Positions 16,041-24,824 of a DNA stretch of 64,000 nt are shown in pieces. The stretch's first letter is position 1. Each line of letters opens with the position of its first letter. The notes beneath the pieces are model-generated. The model worked only from the letters and a program-made list of their open reading frames with translations. It was not told the DNA's origin and did not search any database. The DNA is from M3007 sp031425035 (lineage in GTDB: Bacteria; Bacteroidota; Bacteroidia; Chitinophagales; Saprospiraceae), in NCBI GenBank assembly GCA_031425035.1, contig JANPIN010000016.1:72765-136764 (forward strand), in the 5' to 3' direction. The position numbers and the translations under genes were made by a program.

Positions 16041-19000
16041 ATGAAACGGCGTTTACAAACTACGCACTTAATCGTCTGTTGCTGGCTGCTGGCCGCAGTA
16101 GGCGCATTCGCTCAAGCCCCCGTTGCCAGTTACAACTTTACCGGCAGCGCCAAAGACCAGTCGACTTTTGCCAACCACGCATCCGTGAAAGGCGCGAACC
16201 TGACCCAGGATCGTTTCGGCTGGGCCAATTCGGCTTTTTTATTCACCGGTTCGAAAAGCGGACTGACGGCCAACAATGCGGCGCAGCTCAATTCGCCAAA
16301 TGCAACCATTAGTTTCTGGGTGAAACCCAACTCCTTTCCGGCGCAGGCAGAATCTTATTTGCTCTCGTTCGGCGGTTACCAGGAGCGCTGGAAAATCTCC
16401 CTGCCCGGCCACGGCAAACCAGTTTTCACCACCCATAACAGCGGTGTCTGCTGCAGCGACCTGGACTCGGGTACGCCCCTGACCATCGGCACGTGGACCC
16501 ACGTAGTGATGGTGCATGACGGTACGCAGGACATTATTTATTTCAACGGCGTACAGGTCAATGCCAAAAACACGGCCGGCGCACTGGATCCGACCACCAA
16601 ACCACTGGGAATTGGCTACGATCCGATCAACAATGACTACTCTTTCGACGGTGCGCTGGATGAGGTGCAGATCTACGACGTAGCCTTATCGGCTGGGCAG
16701 ATCGCTGCCCTGTACATCCTGCAAAATACGGCGCCGGTGGTGTCGCAGGGCGTTGTTGCGAACTACACTTTCGACAATAACGGTACGGACGCTACCAGTT
16801 TCGCCAACACGGCCGATGTATCCGGCGCCGAGCTGACGACCGACCGTTTCGGTTTCGGTAACAGCGCCCTGCTGCTCGACGGCAGCACCACGACGGTGAC
16901 GGCATCGAACGCGGCACAACTGAATTCGCCGACCACGACGATTGCTTTCTGGATTAACCCGACGGCTTTCCCGGTCAACGGCGAGGCTTACCTGCTTTCT
17001 TTCGGCGGTTACCAGGAGCGTTTCAAAATTTCGCTGCCCAACCATGGCAAACCCGTTTTCACGACCCACGCGAACGGCGCCTGCTGCAGCGATCTGGATT
17101 CCGGTACGCCCCTGGCACTGAATACCTGGACCCAGGTGGTGATGGTGCATGACGGCGCCAAAGACATCATCTATTTCAACGGCGTGAAAGTCAATGAAAA
17201 AGCTTCTGTCGGACCGCTGGATCCAACCACCAAACCATTGGGTATTGGTTTTGACCCGATCGATAACAACAACTGGTTCAATGGTGCGCTGGATGATATC
17301 AGTATTTACAACTTCGCGCTGCCCGACGTGGCGGTTGCGGCGCTGTATGCTGCACAATCCGCTTTCCCTGGTACGCCAAGCGATCTGGTAGCGGAATATA
17401 CCCTGAATGGTGACGGTACGGATGCCACCCAACTGGGCAATGATGCCGAGCTGGATTCCGCCGCAACGGCAGTGACCAACCGCTTCGGCTGGGCTTCCAA
17501 TGCAGTAAAGGGTTCGGCTACTGCCGACAATTCCATTGCTTTACAATCCGACTACACGACGATCGGTTTCTGGATCAACCCGACCACTTTGCCGGCTTCC
17601 GGCGAGGCTTATATTCTGTCGCACGGCGGTTACCAGGAGCGCTGGAAAATTTCGCTGCCTAGCCATGGCAAACCGGTATTCACTACCCACTCGGGCGGCG
17701 TATGCTGTAGCGACCTGGATTCGGGTACCCCGCTGGTGGTCGGTACCTGGACTTATGTAACCATGGTCCACGATGGTTCGAAGGATATTATTTACTTAAA
17801 CGGCGTCAAGGTGAACGAGAAAACCTCCACCGGCGCGCTGGACAAAACCAAATACCCGCTGGGCATTGGTTACGATCCGATCAATAACAGTAACTACTTC
17901 GACGGCGGACTGGACGATATTCAAATCTACAACCGTGCCTTGTCGGCGGCTGAAATTGCTGCCTTATACGCAGCGCAAAGTGTAGCGCCAACCGTTTCGG
18001 GCCCACTGGTCGCTAATTATACAGCCAGCGGCAATGCCAACGACGCGACGGCCTACAACAACCATGCTGCCGTTCAAGGCGCTCAACTGAGCACCGACCG
18101 TTTCGGTAAAGCCAATCAGGCGTATGCTTTCAACGGCGTGGATCAGTCGCTGCTGGCGGCCAATTCGCCACAGTTGAATTCGGCCAATACGACGATCAGT
18201 TTCTGGGTAAATCCAAAAGCTTTCCCGGTGAACGGCGAGTCCTACCTGCTTTCCTTGGGCGGTTACCAGGAGCGCTGGAAAATTTCGCTGCCGAACCACG
18301 GTAAACCCGTCTTCACCACCCACTCGGGTGGCGTATGCTGCAGCGACCTGGATTCAGGTACCCCTTTGTCAATCGGTACCTGGACGCATGTGGTGATGGT
18401 CCACGATGGTGCGAAAGACATCATTTACTTCAACGGCACGAAGGTGAACGAGAAAACGTCGACCGGCGCCCTCGATTCGACCACCAAGCCGCTGGGTGTG
18501 GGTTTCGACCCGATCAATAATGAGAACTATTTCAATGGTTCGCTCGACGAAATCGAGATTTTCAACGTCGCCCTGACGGATGCCCAGATCGCCGCTTTAT
18601 ACGCTGCGCAGAGCCAGGCGCCGACCAGCACCGATACCGAAGCACCTTGCGCGCCGCTCAATCTGACGGCTACGGTGACCAATACGACGGTTGCCCTGGC
18701 CTGGTTGCCGGCAGAAGATAACGTAGCCGTTGTGGCTTACAACGTGTATCAGAACGGTACGGTGGTCGCTACGACGCCGGCACTGGGACTGACGCTGACC
18801 AGCCTGGCTCCGCTCACCGATTTCGTTTTCGGTGTAAGTGCGGTCGATGCTGCCGGTAATGAGTCGTTGATCACCAGCCTGGATGTAACGTCCGGCGAAG
18901 AAGCTACCCCGGATGTAACGCCCCCAACGGCGCCGGGTAACCTCTCCGGTTCGACGGGTGCGCACTCCGTGCTGCTGACCTGGGATGCTTCCACCGATGA

Positions 19001-20135
19001 CCGCGCCGTATTTGGTTATGTGGTGACGGTCGATGGCGTATTCTTTGATACTTTGGCCCCTACGGCTACGTCCGTTTTGATCAACGGCCTGGATTCGGAG
19101 ACGCCTTACTCTTTCGAAATTTATGCTTTTGACAAAGCCGGCAACAATTCGGGCGTTTCCGAAGTGACGCTGACGACCGATCAGGAAATCAACACGGGCG
19201 AAGCCGGTCTGGTGGCCTGGTATCCGTTCGAAGGCAATGCCAACGACGCTACGCCATACGCCAATCACGGCGCTATTGGTGGCAACCCGGTTTTCGAACC
19301 GGTGACGCACCCGAATGGTGGTAGCCAGAACATTAAATTCGACGGTAATATGGACTCCGTGCTAGTGCCCAATGCCGTACAATTGATCTCCGACTACACG
19401 ACCGTCAGTTTCTGGATCCGGGTGGATGGTACTAATACGGCCGATGCCGAGGCGTATGTCCTGGATTTCGGTCACTGGAGCCAGCGCTGGAAAATCTCCC
19501 TGCCGCAGCACCACAAAATCGTGTGGACGACCAATGGTAACAATGCACAGTTCCCGGTATTTATCCACGATATGGACTCGGGCGACGGCAATGAATTGAC
19601 GCCTGGTTTCTGGTGGTATGTAACGATGGTCCACGATGGCACCAACGATATCATTTACATCAATGGCGAACAGGTGAACAGCCTGCCGACCGCCACGAAG
19701 CTGAATTCTACCAGCCTGCCTTTCGGTATGGGTAGCAACCCGGTTGAAGGTGGCCAGTACTTTATCGGTGCACTGGATGAAGTGAAAATTTACAATAAAG
19801 CACTGACGGCTCAGGAAATTTTGAAACTGTACACGACTGGAACGACCGGTATTAAAGAACTGGTGGAACTTCTCCGGACGAACGTACAAAGCGTGTATCC
19901 GAACCCGGCGACCGATGTGTTGTGGGTGAAGCACACTTTTGATGGCCAACAACCGCTGCTGCTCCGCGTAACGGATGTTCAGGGCCGCCAGGTGAGCGAT
20001 CTGCGTTTCAACCGTAATGAAATTCCAGCCGGTCAGTTCCCGGTCAACGTGAGCACTTTCCCAGCCGGTACCTACTTCCTGAACTTCGTTCTGGACGGTC
20101 AGAGCCTGGGTTCGGTGAAGTTTGACAAGAAGTAA
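16041..20135 (+). CDS. Giant T9SS-exported adhesin-like protein with five LamG and two FN3 domains
   Basis: A 1364-residue protein; the ATG at 16041 precedes a clear leader (LIVCCWLLAAVGAFAQ), whereas the frame upstream to 15984 is not signal-like. Domain order: four near-identical LamG/concanavalin-like modules (residues about 26-226, 233-436, 441-646, 653-856), two fibronectin type III modules (about 870-950 and 960-1050), a fifth divergent LamG (about 1055-1265) and a T9SS type A sorting domain (about 1280-1364, SVYPNPATDVLWV ... GTYFLNFVLDG). Each of the first four LamGs carries a CCSDLDSGTPL block with adjacent cysteines; the fifth has HDMDSGDG instead. No catalytic residues are evident, so a role in binding polysaccharide at the cell surface is likely. 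It follows the helical-domain protein in the same operon direction. Confidence 0.88.
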   Translation: MKRRLQTTHLIVCCWLLAAVGAFAQAPVASYNFTGSAKDQSTFANHASVKGANLTQDRFGWANSAFLFTGSKSGLTANNAAQLNSPNATISFWVKPNSFPAQAESYLLSFGGYQERWKISLPGHGKPVFTTHNSGVCCSDLDSGTPLTIGTWTHVVMVHDGTQDIIYFNGVQVNAKNTAGALDPTTKPLGIGYDPINNDYSFDGALDEVQIYDVALSAGQIAALYILQNTAPVVSQGVVANYTFDNNGTDATSFANTADVSGAELTTDRFGFGNSALLLDGSTTTVTASNAAQLNSPTTTIAFWINPTAFPVNGEAYLLSFGGYQERFKISLPNHGKPVFTTHANGACCSDLDSGTPLALNTWTQVVMVHDGAKDIIYFNGVKVNEKASVGPLDPTTKPLGIGFDPIDNNNWFNGALDDISIYNFALPDVAVAALYAAQSAFPGTPSDLVAEYTLNGDGTDATQLGNDAELDSAATAVTNRFGWASNAVKGSATADNSIALQSDYTTIGFWINPTTLPASGEAYILSHGGYQERWKISLPSHGKPVFTTHSGGVCCSDLDSGTPLVVGTWTYVTMVHDGSKDIIYLNGVKVNEKTSTGALDKTKYPLGIGYDPINNSNYFDGGLDDIQIYNRALSAAEIAALYAAQSVAPTVSGPLVANYTASGNANDATAYNNHAAVQGAQLSTDRFGKANQAYAFNGVDQSLLAANSPQLNSANTTISFWVNPKAFPVNGESYLLSLGGYQERWKISLPNHGKPVFTTHSGGVCCSDLDSGTPLSIGTWTHVVMVHDGAKDIIYFNGTKVNEKTSTGALDSTTKPLGVGFDPINNENYFNGSLDEIEIFNVALTDAQIAALYAAQSQAPTSTDTEAPCAPLNLTATVTNTTVALAWLPAEDNVAVVAYNVYQNGTVVATTPALGLTLTSLAPLTDFVFGVSAVDAAGNESLITSLDVTSGEEATPDVTPPTAPGNLSGSTGAHSVLLTWDASTDDRAVFGYVVTVDGVFFDTLAPTATSVLINGLDSETPYSFEIYAFDKAGNNSGVSEVTLTTDQEINTGEAGLVAWYPFEGNANDATPYANHGAIGGNPVFEPVTHPNGGSQNIKFDGNMDSVLVPNAVQLISDYTTVSFWIRVDGTNTADAEAYVLDFGHWSQRWKISLPQHHKIVWTTNGNNAQFPVFIHDMDSGDGNELTPGFWWYVTMVHDGTNDIIYINGEQVNSLPTATKLNSTSLPFGMGSNPVEGGQYFIGALDEVKIYNKALTAQEILKLYTTGTTGIKELVELLRTNVQSVYPNPATDVLWVKHTFDGQQPLLLRVTDVQGRQVSDLRFNRNEIPAGQFPVNVSTFPAGTYFLNFVLDGQSLGSVKFDKK
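16130..18620 (+). repeat. Four tandem ~630-bp coding repeats (LamG units)
   Basis: The nucleotide block around TGCAGCGACCTGGA recurs at 16451, 17084, 17705 and 18338, giving spacings of 633, 621 and 633 bases. Long stretches such as the GGTTACCAGGAGCG block are nearly identical in all copies, indicating recent amplification within the gene. Confidence 0.8.
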
Positions 20136-20154
20136 AGACGATTAGATATCAGAC

Positions 20155-20206
20155 ATTGGACTTTGGATATTGGACTGCCGGCATGCGGTGGTTCAATATC
20201 CAAAAC
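20155..20206. terminator. Hairpin after the LamG protein gene
   Basis: CTTTGGATATTGGA and TCAATATCCAAAA form an imperfect stem of about 13 pairs around an 18-base GC-rich loop, starting 20 bases after the stop codon. It may end the upstream polysaccharide transcript, giving the GH130 gene separate control. Confidence 0.5.
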
Positions 20207-20213
20207 CGATGAC

Positions 20214-20298
20214 TGGTTTAGATAGGCTTAGAATGGTTTAGAAGCTGGCCGTAAGCATTTAGATCCGGGCTTTGTTCAAACCACTTGTGTTGACTATA
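20214..20298. repeat. Decayed copy of the susC/susD intergenic element
   Basis: Three degenerate 10-bp units (GGTTTAGATA, GGCTTAGAAT, GGTTTAGAAG) are followed by GGCCGTAAGCATTTAGATCCGGGCT and AACCACTTGTGTTGACT. This order and sequence match the left array and spacer at 10764-10870 with gaps and substitutions. The complementary right array is absent. Confidence 0.65.
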
Positions 20299-20432
20299 CA
20301 GGTTTTATTTCAAAAAATTTTTTTTACCACAGAGAACACATAAGGCGCATAAGGTTTTATGCACTTTATTTTATTGGTAATATTTTTTAAAAAATGTATA
20401 AAATTATAATAAATGTATTCCAATTATTTATT
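20299..20432. other. AT-rich leader region before the heptamer array
   Basis: This stretch completes the 368-bp gap between the LamG and GH130 genes. It is strongly AT-rich, contains a T8-9 run and an ACCACAGAGAACACATAAGG segment of a kind often repeated in Bacteroidota intergenic DNA, and a small GCATAA/TTATGC stem near 20347-20362. I see no coding sequence and no full TAnnTTTG box. Confidence 0.4.
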
Positions 20433-20500
20433 CCAATAACCAATAACCAATAACCAATAACCAATAACCAATAACCAATAACCAATAACCAATAACCAAT
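20433..20500. repeat. Perfect 7-bp tandem repeat (CCAATAA, 9.7 copies) abutting the GH130 start codon
   Basis: Sixty-eight bases consist of uninterrupted CCAATAA units, ending three bases before the ATG at 20504. The repeat fills the place of the ribosome-binding site and 5' leader. Every rightward reading frame through it meets a TAA within 21 bases, so it is not coding on that strand. Such arrays are prone to slippage and can vary expression. Confidence 0.9.
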
Positions 20501-20503
20501 CTG

Positions 20504-21616
20504 ATGTCGCAGAGATTTGTACAAAACCCGATCATTAACACCAGCGATATACAGCCCAGTCAGCCTGGTCTGATCGTGGAATGTGTGCTCAATCCCGGGG
20601 TTTTTTCTTTTGAAGGCAAGACCTGGTTGCTTTTGCGCGTAGCGGAACGCCCGGTACAACAGACCGGCCGGATCACCTTTCCTGTTATGCAACCCGATGG
20701 GAGTCTCCAGATTCTGGAGTTTGCGGTCGATGATCCCGAGCTGGATCTGTCCGATGCCCGGCTGGTACACTACCAGGGGCGCACTTACTTATCTACCATT
20801 TCGCATTTACGGCTGGTATGCAGCGACGACGGTATTCATTTCTACGAACCGACGGACCGGCCCACGAAGATATTTGGTCATGGCCCGCTCGAAACCTTTG
20901 GTATTGAGGATTGTCGCGTGAGTTTGATCGACGGGGTGTATCATTTAACCTACACCCAGGTCTCGGAAAACGGCGTTGGGCTGGGCTTAATGCGCACCCG
21001 TAACTGGCGGGAATTCGAGCGCGTGGGCATGATCATTCCCCCGCATAACAAGGACTGCTGTTTATTTGAGGAAAAAATAAACGATCAATATTACTGCCTG
21101 CACCGGCCTTCGGGGGTCGATCTGGGCGGCAATTTTATCTGGCTGGCGAGTTCCCCCGATCTGAAGCACTGGGGCGGGCATCACTGCATTTTAAAGTCCC
21201 GCAAAGGCATGTGGGATTCGGCCCGTGTGGGCGCCGGTGCCTCTCCGATCAGAACGGAAGCGGGCTGGCTGGAAATTTACCATGGCGCCGACGAGCATCA
21301 TCGCTACTGCCTGGGCGCTGTTTTGCTGGATTTAGACGACCCGTCCATCGTGCTGGCGCGTTCGGAAAAACCCATTTTCGAGCCCGACGCCCTGTATGAA
21401 CAGACCGGCTTTTTCGGGAATGTCGTCTTTACCAACGGTCATTTACTGGATGGAGATAAGATCACGATGTATTATGGCGCTTCCGACGAGGTTATTTGTG
21501 GCGCCACCCTGTCGGTACAGGAGATCCTGACCAGCCTGGGCGTCGTGGATAAACCCTTCAGCAATCAGGCCGTAGATCAGGCCCGGCAAGCGGCCATGCT
21601 GACCGCCAATTCGTAA
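20504..21616 (+). CDS. GH130-family glycoside phosphorylase/mannosidase
   Basis: A 370-residue cytosolic enzyme of the five-bladed beta-propeller family GH130, which phosphorolyses or hydrolyses beta-mannosides. Visible family blocks are NPGVFSFEGKTWLLLRVAER (about 30-49), FGIEDCRVSLIDGVYHLTYT with the putative general acid Asp136, CCLFEEKINDQYYCLHRPSG (phosphate/substrate side), WDSARVGAGASPI..EAGWLEIYHG and the terminal YYGASDEVICGA. No signal peptide is present. Whether it uses phosphate or water, and which linkage it cuts, cannot be told here. It is followed after 21 bases by an MFS transporter, a pairing seen in mannoside-using loci. Its leader is replaced by a heptanucleotide repeat array. 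Confidence 0.92.
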   Translation: MSQRFVQNPIINTSDIQPSQPGLIVECVLNPGVFSFEGKTWLLLRVAERPVQQTGRITFPVMQPDGSLQILEFAVDDPELDLSDARLVHYQGRTYLSTISHLRLVCSDDGIHFYEPTDRPTKIFGHGPLETFGIEDCRVSLIDGVYHLTYTQVSENGVGLGLMRTRNWREFERVGMIIPPHNKDCCLFEEKINDQYYCLHRPSGVDLGGNFIWLASSPDLKHWGGHHCILKSRKGMWDSARVGAGASPIRTEAGWLEIYHGADEHHRYCLGAVLLDLDDPSIVLARSEKPIFEPDALYEQTGFFGNVVFTNGHLLDGDKITMYYGASDEVICGATLSVQEILTSLGVVDKPFSNQAVDQARQAAMLTANS

Positions 21617-21637
21617 AAAGCGCAAAACACCTATACC

Positions 21638-22933
21638 ATGTTTAAAAAACTGACCAACGAAATTGCTTTTTTTCAGTCGCATCCGCTCGGCATGCGTACC
21701 CTGTTGCTAACCAACCTGTTGTACGGGCTGGTCATGCCGGTCATCGAGTTGTTTGTCGGCGCGTACATCATGCGCAACTCCTCCGACATCAGCCTCGTCG
21801 TGATCTTTCAGTTGGCAGTTTATACCGGTATTCCCACAACCTTCATGATCAATGGTTTTCTGCTCAACCGCGTGCCCATTTCACGCCTGTATTCGCTGGG
21901 CATGATGCTGAGCGGGGTATCGATGGCGGCCATGATGTCGCTGCATGAACTCGATACCATCGGCGTGTTTGTTGCCGGTTTGATCATGGGTCTTTCCTAC
22001 GGTTTTTTCTGGGCCAACCGCGATTTTCTGGCGCTGAACACCACCAAGGATAAGAATAGGAATTATTACTACGGCATCGAAACGTTTTTTTACACCATGA
22101 CCGGTATTGTCGTGCCGGCTACCATCGGCGCTTTTATTGCCGCGACGCAGAAAAATCACTGGTTTAACGACAATGTGAATTTCGCTTATTACATCGTGAC
22201 CGGCTGTGTATTTGTGATCACGACCATCGCTTCCATTATGGTGCACCGGGGCGAATTCAAGAACCCGAAAAAGGCGCCCTTCCTGTTTTTCAATTTTGAC
22301 CGCCTGTGGAATAAAATGCTGGGTATGGCCGCACTAAAAGGCGTGGCACAGGGCTATATCGTGACCGCTCCGACCATGCTGGTGTTGCGCCTGGTGGGGA
22401 AAGAAGGTTCTTTGGGCGCTATTCAATCGGTGGTGGCTTTGTTATCGGCCATCCTGCTGTACTTTCTGGGCCGCTGGGCCAAACCACAGCACCGGCTGAT
22501 CATCTACACTGTCGGCCTGTCGCTGTTCGTGCTGGGCGCGCTGTTCAACGCCACGCTGTTCTCGGCGACCGGCGTTATTCTCTTCGGTGTCTGCCTCGCT
22601 TTTGCCCGCCCTTTGCTGGATATTGCTTATTTCCCCATTCAGATGAAGGTGATCGACTACGTGGCCGCCAAGGAAAAACGCAATGAGTTTACCTACATTT
22701 TCAACCATGAGCTGGGCCTGTATATCGGTCGTTTGTTCGGTTGCGGACTGTTCATCGTGCTGGCCCGTTACGTGAGCGAGTACGTGGCTTTGCGGTACGC
22801 GCTGCTGGTCATTGCCATCGTGCATTTCATGGGCGTTTTCATGGCTAAATCTATTCTGAACGACCGCGCCTGGAAGGAAGCGGATACGGTGGAAGAAGAA
22901 GATAATGTCGGTTTGCTTAAAGAACCCATTTAA
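21638..22933 (+). CDS. MFS transporter, probably oligosaccharide importer
   Basis: A 431-residue inner-membrane protein with about twelve hydrophobic segments in two halves, separated by a cytoplasmic loop around HRGEFKNPKKAPFLFFNFDRLWNKM. Clear membrane segments include TLLLTNLLYGLVMPVIELF, VFVAGLIMGLSYGFFWA, GVILFGVCLAFARPLL and YALLVIAIVHFMGVFMA. The C-terminal tail is acidic (DTVEEEDNVG). It starts 21 bases after the GH130 gene and is probably cotranscribed. By context it brings the oligosaccharide released in the periplasm into the cytoplasm for GH130. No characterised subfamily was recognised, so the substrate is inferred only from neighbours. Confidence 0.88.
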   Translation: MFKKLTNEIAFFQSHPLGMRTLLLTNLLYGLVMPVIELFVGAYIMRNSSDISLVVIFQLAVYTGIPTTFMINGFLLNRVPISRLYSLGMMLSGVSMAAMMSLHELDTIGVFVAGLIMGLSYGFFWANRDFLALNTTKDKNRNYYYGIETFFYTMTGIVVPATIGAFIAATQKNHWFNDNVNFAYYIVTGCVFVITTIASIMVHRGEFKNPKKAPFLFFNFDRLWNKMLGMAALKGVAQGYIVTAPTMLVLRLVGKEGSLGAIQSVVALLSAILLYFLGRWAKPQHRLIIYTVGLSLFVLGALFNATLFSATGVILFGVCLAFARPLLDIAYFPIQMKVIDYVAAKEKRNEFTYIFNHELGLYIGRLFGCGLFIVLARYVSEYVALRYALLVIAIVHFMGVFMAKSILNDRAWKEADTVEEEDNVGLLKEPI

Positions 22934-23002
22934 TAAATGGATGAAATGCCCGGGCCTACTGCTCACTACATCGTTTCATCACCCCCATCACTTCATTAAA
23001 AA

Positions 23003-24739
23003 ATGAGAAAATACGCGCTTCTTTCCCTGATTATCCTGGGCGGCATCTGGTCCTGTAAAACGACGGTGTCCAGCTTCGAGCCTACTGCCACGCCGGTACA
23101 GCAGGTCGCCATTCCCCGGGTGGAAAAAATGCCCAACCTGCCCAAACCTTTTGTGCAGAAAGATTGGAAGAAAACGGCCCTCGAATTTGATCGCTATGCC
23201 TATGATTTTTCCCAGAAAGGCAAGTTCCTGCCGCTGATCTGGATGGATAATAAAGGGCGCAATTTCAACGAGCCGACCTTTGGACTATACACCGCGTTGG
23301 GCGACGTACGCGAAGGTCCGGCGGTAAACAACGGTGAAAACCACGAGGCGCTGGGCGCGCTGGGCTCCATCATCGGGGCGACGCTGGTCGGTATTGACAA
23401 AAGCAAACAGGACGGACATAACTACGTCCGCATGATGCGCAACTTCTTTAACAAGGAAAACGGCTGGAACATTATCCAGAATTTTACGAATAAAGGCGCG
23501 CATATTGGCGGGGGTTACGGCAATGACTACTGGTATGAAGTGCATAATAACGTGCTGTTTTATGCGGTCGGGAATTACTACCCGAAAGAAGAAGGCTACA
23601 CGGAAATCATGCGGACGATTGCCAACCAGTTTTATCGCTCCGATTCGGTGCTGGGTAAGAACTACAGCTACTCGTATTTCGATTTTAAAGACATGAAGCC
23701 GTATAAAAACCACATTCCGACCCAGGAAGATGTGGCGGCCGGTTATTCCTTCATTTTGTACGCAGCTTATCAGAAATTCGGCGATGAAAAATACCTGAAG
23801 GCCGCCCGCAACGCCCTCGACGTACTGGCTGGACAAAAGGAAAACCGCAACTACGAAGCCATGATGCCATTCGGGGCGTACGTCGGCGCGCGGATGAATG
23901 CCGAACTGGGCACGCAGTACGACGTACTGAAATTCCTGAACTGGACCTTTGACGGTGATGCCGTCGGCCGCGAAGGCTGGGGCGTAATTGTCGATAACTG
24001 GGGTGGCTACGACGTGAGCGGTATGGTCGGCAGTACCATCGATCGGGGCGGTTACGGGTTTGCGATGAACACCTTCGATCTGGCCTGGCCGCTCAGCGCC
24101 ATGTTGCGCTACGATCAGCGCTATGCCCGCAGTGTGGGCAAATGGTTCCTGAATGCCTCCAACACGGCCCGTTTATTCTATCCCTACGATATTCCCGATT
24201 CGTTGCAGGCGCTGCCGGACCGCAAGGCCGTTACCAAAAATGTGATCGCTTACGAAGGGCTGACCAAGCAATCGGGTTATGCGGAACATAAAGGCATCAC
24301 GCCGTTTGCGCAGGGCGACGGACCGCTTTGGGAAAAAGGTATGCCGCCGGAAACCATGTTTTCCGTGTATGGCAGCGGCCACGTTGGCTTTTTCGGCGGT
24401 CTGATCCAACCGACCAACGTGGCGGAAGTGCTGCAAATTGATTGCCGGGCGACCGATATGTTCCGTAGCACGGAGGCTTATCCGACCTTTTTGTTCTATA
24501 ACCCTTTTAAAGAGGTTAAAAAAGTAACCACCCATGTAGGGGCCAAAAGTGTGGATCTTTACGATGCCGTGAGCCGTAAAATCCTGCAGCGCAGTGTCAA
24601 AGGCAGCGTCACTTTCGACGTGCCGGCCGATGCCGCGCGGCTGCTGGTACTGGTGCCGGCGGGCAGCAAATACAGCGTGGAAAAAGGGAAGTTGCTGGCG
24701 GGCGGAGTACCGGTGGATTATCGGTATATGGGGAAATAA
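23003..24739 (+). CDS. Lipoprotein paralogue of the unrecognised alpha-helical catalytic-like domain
   Basis: A 578-residue lipoprotein (leader ending GGIWSCKTT) made almost entirely of the same domain as residues 20-560 of the protein at 12824-15937. Shared blocks are AIPRVEKMPN, NDYWYEVHNNVLFY, ARMNAELGTQYDV, WGGYDVSGMVG, ARSVGKWFLNASNTARLFYP and AYPTFLFYNPF. The conserved Asp and Glu in MNAELGT and GGYDVSG are candidates for catalysis, but this is inference. It lacks the Ig, LamG and sorting domains, so it is anchored in a membrane rather than exported by T9SS. It closes the polysaccharide locus after the MFS gene and ends at a strong hairpin. I cannot name a family. Confidence 0.8.
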   Translation: MRKYALLSLIILGGIWSCKTTVSSFEPTATPVQQVAIPRVEKMPNLPKPFVQKDWKKTALEFDRYAYDFSQKGKFLPLIWMDNKGRNFNEPTFGLYTALGDVREGPAVNNGENHEALGALGSIIGATLVGIDKSKQDGHNYVRMMRNFFNKENGWNIIQNFTNKGAHIGGGYGNDYWYEVHNNVLFYAVGNYYPKEEGYTEIMRTIANQFYRSDSVLGKNYSYSYFDFKDMKPYKNHIPTQEDVAAGYSFILYAAYQKFGDEKYLKAARNALDVLAGQKENRNYEAMMPFGAYVGARMNAELGTQYDVLKFLNWTFDGDAVGREGWGVIVDNWGGYDVSGMVGSTIDRGGYGFAMNTFDLAWPLSAMLRYDQRYARSVGKWFLNASNTARLFYPYDIPDSLQALPDRKAVTKNVIAYEGLTKQSGYAEHKGITPFAQGDGPLWEKGMPPETMFSVYGSGHVGFFGGLIQPTNVAEVLQIDCRATDMFRSTEAYPTFLFYNPFKEVKKVTTHVGAKSVDLYDAVSRKILQRSVKGSVTFDVPADAARLLVLVPAGSKYSVEKGKLLAGGVPVDYRYMGK

Positions 24740-24763
24740 CTGGTTAAATACCCTCTTTAATCG

Positions 24764-24801
24764 GAATGGCCTGACTACAGATTACTGCAGTCAGGCCATT
24801 C
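24764..24801. terminator. Bidirectional hairpin terminator at convergent genes
   Basis: GAATGGCCTGACT (24764-24776) and AGTCAGGCCATTC (24789-24801) are perfect 13-base arms around a 12-base loop. It lies 24 bases after the end of the polysaccharide locus and 23 bases after the end of the leftward beta-propeller gene. Confidence 0.75.
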
Positions 24802-24824
24802 TGTAATTGGGTTTATCAGCCGTT

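Noticed and set aside
20387..20770. Leftward open frame with a YWLLVIG repeat
   Set aside because: It is the minus-strand translation of the CCAATAA array, whose 7-base unit stays open in that frame by chance. It runs antisense into the well-supported GH130 gene.
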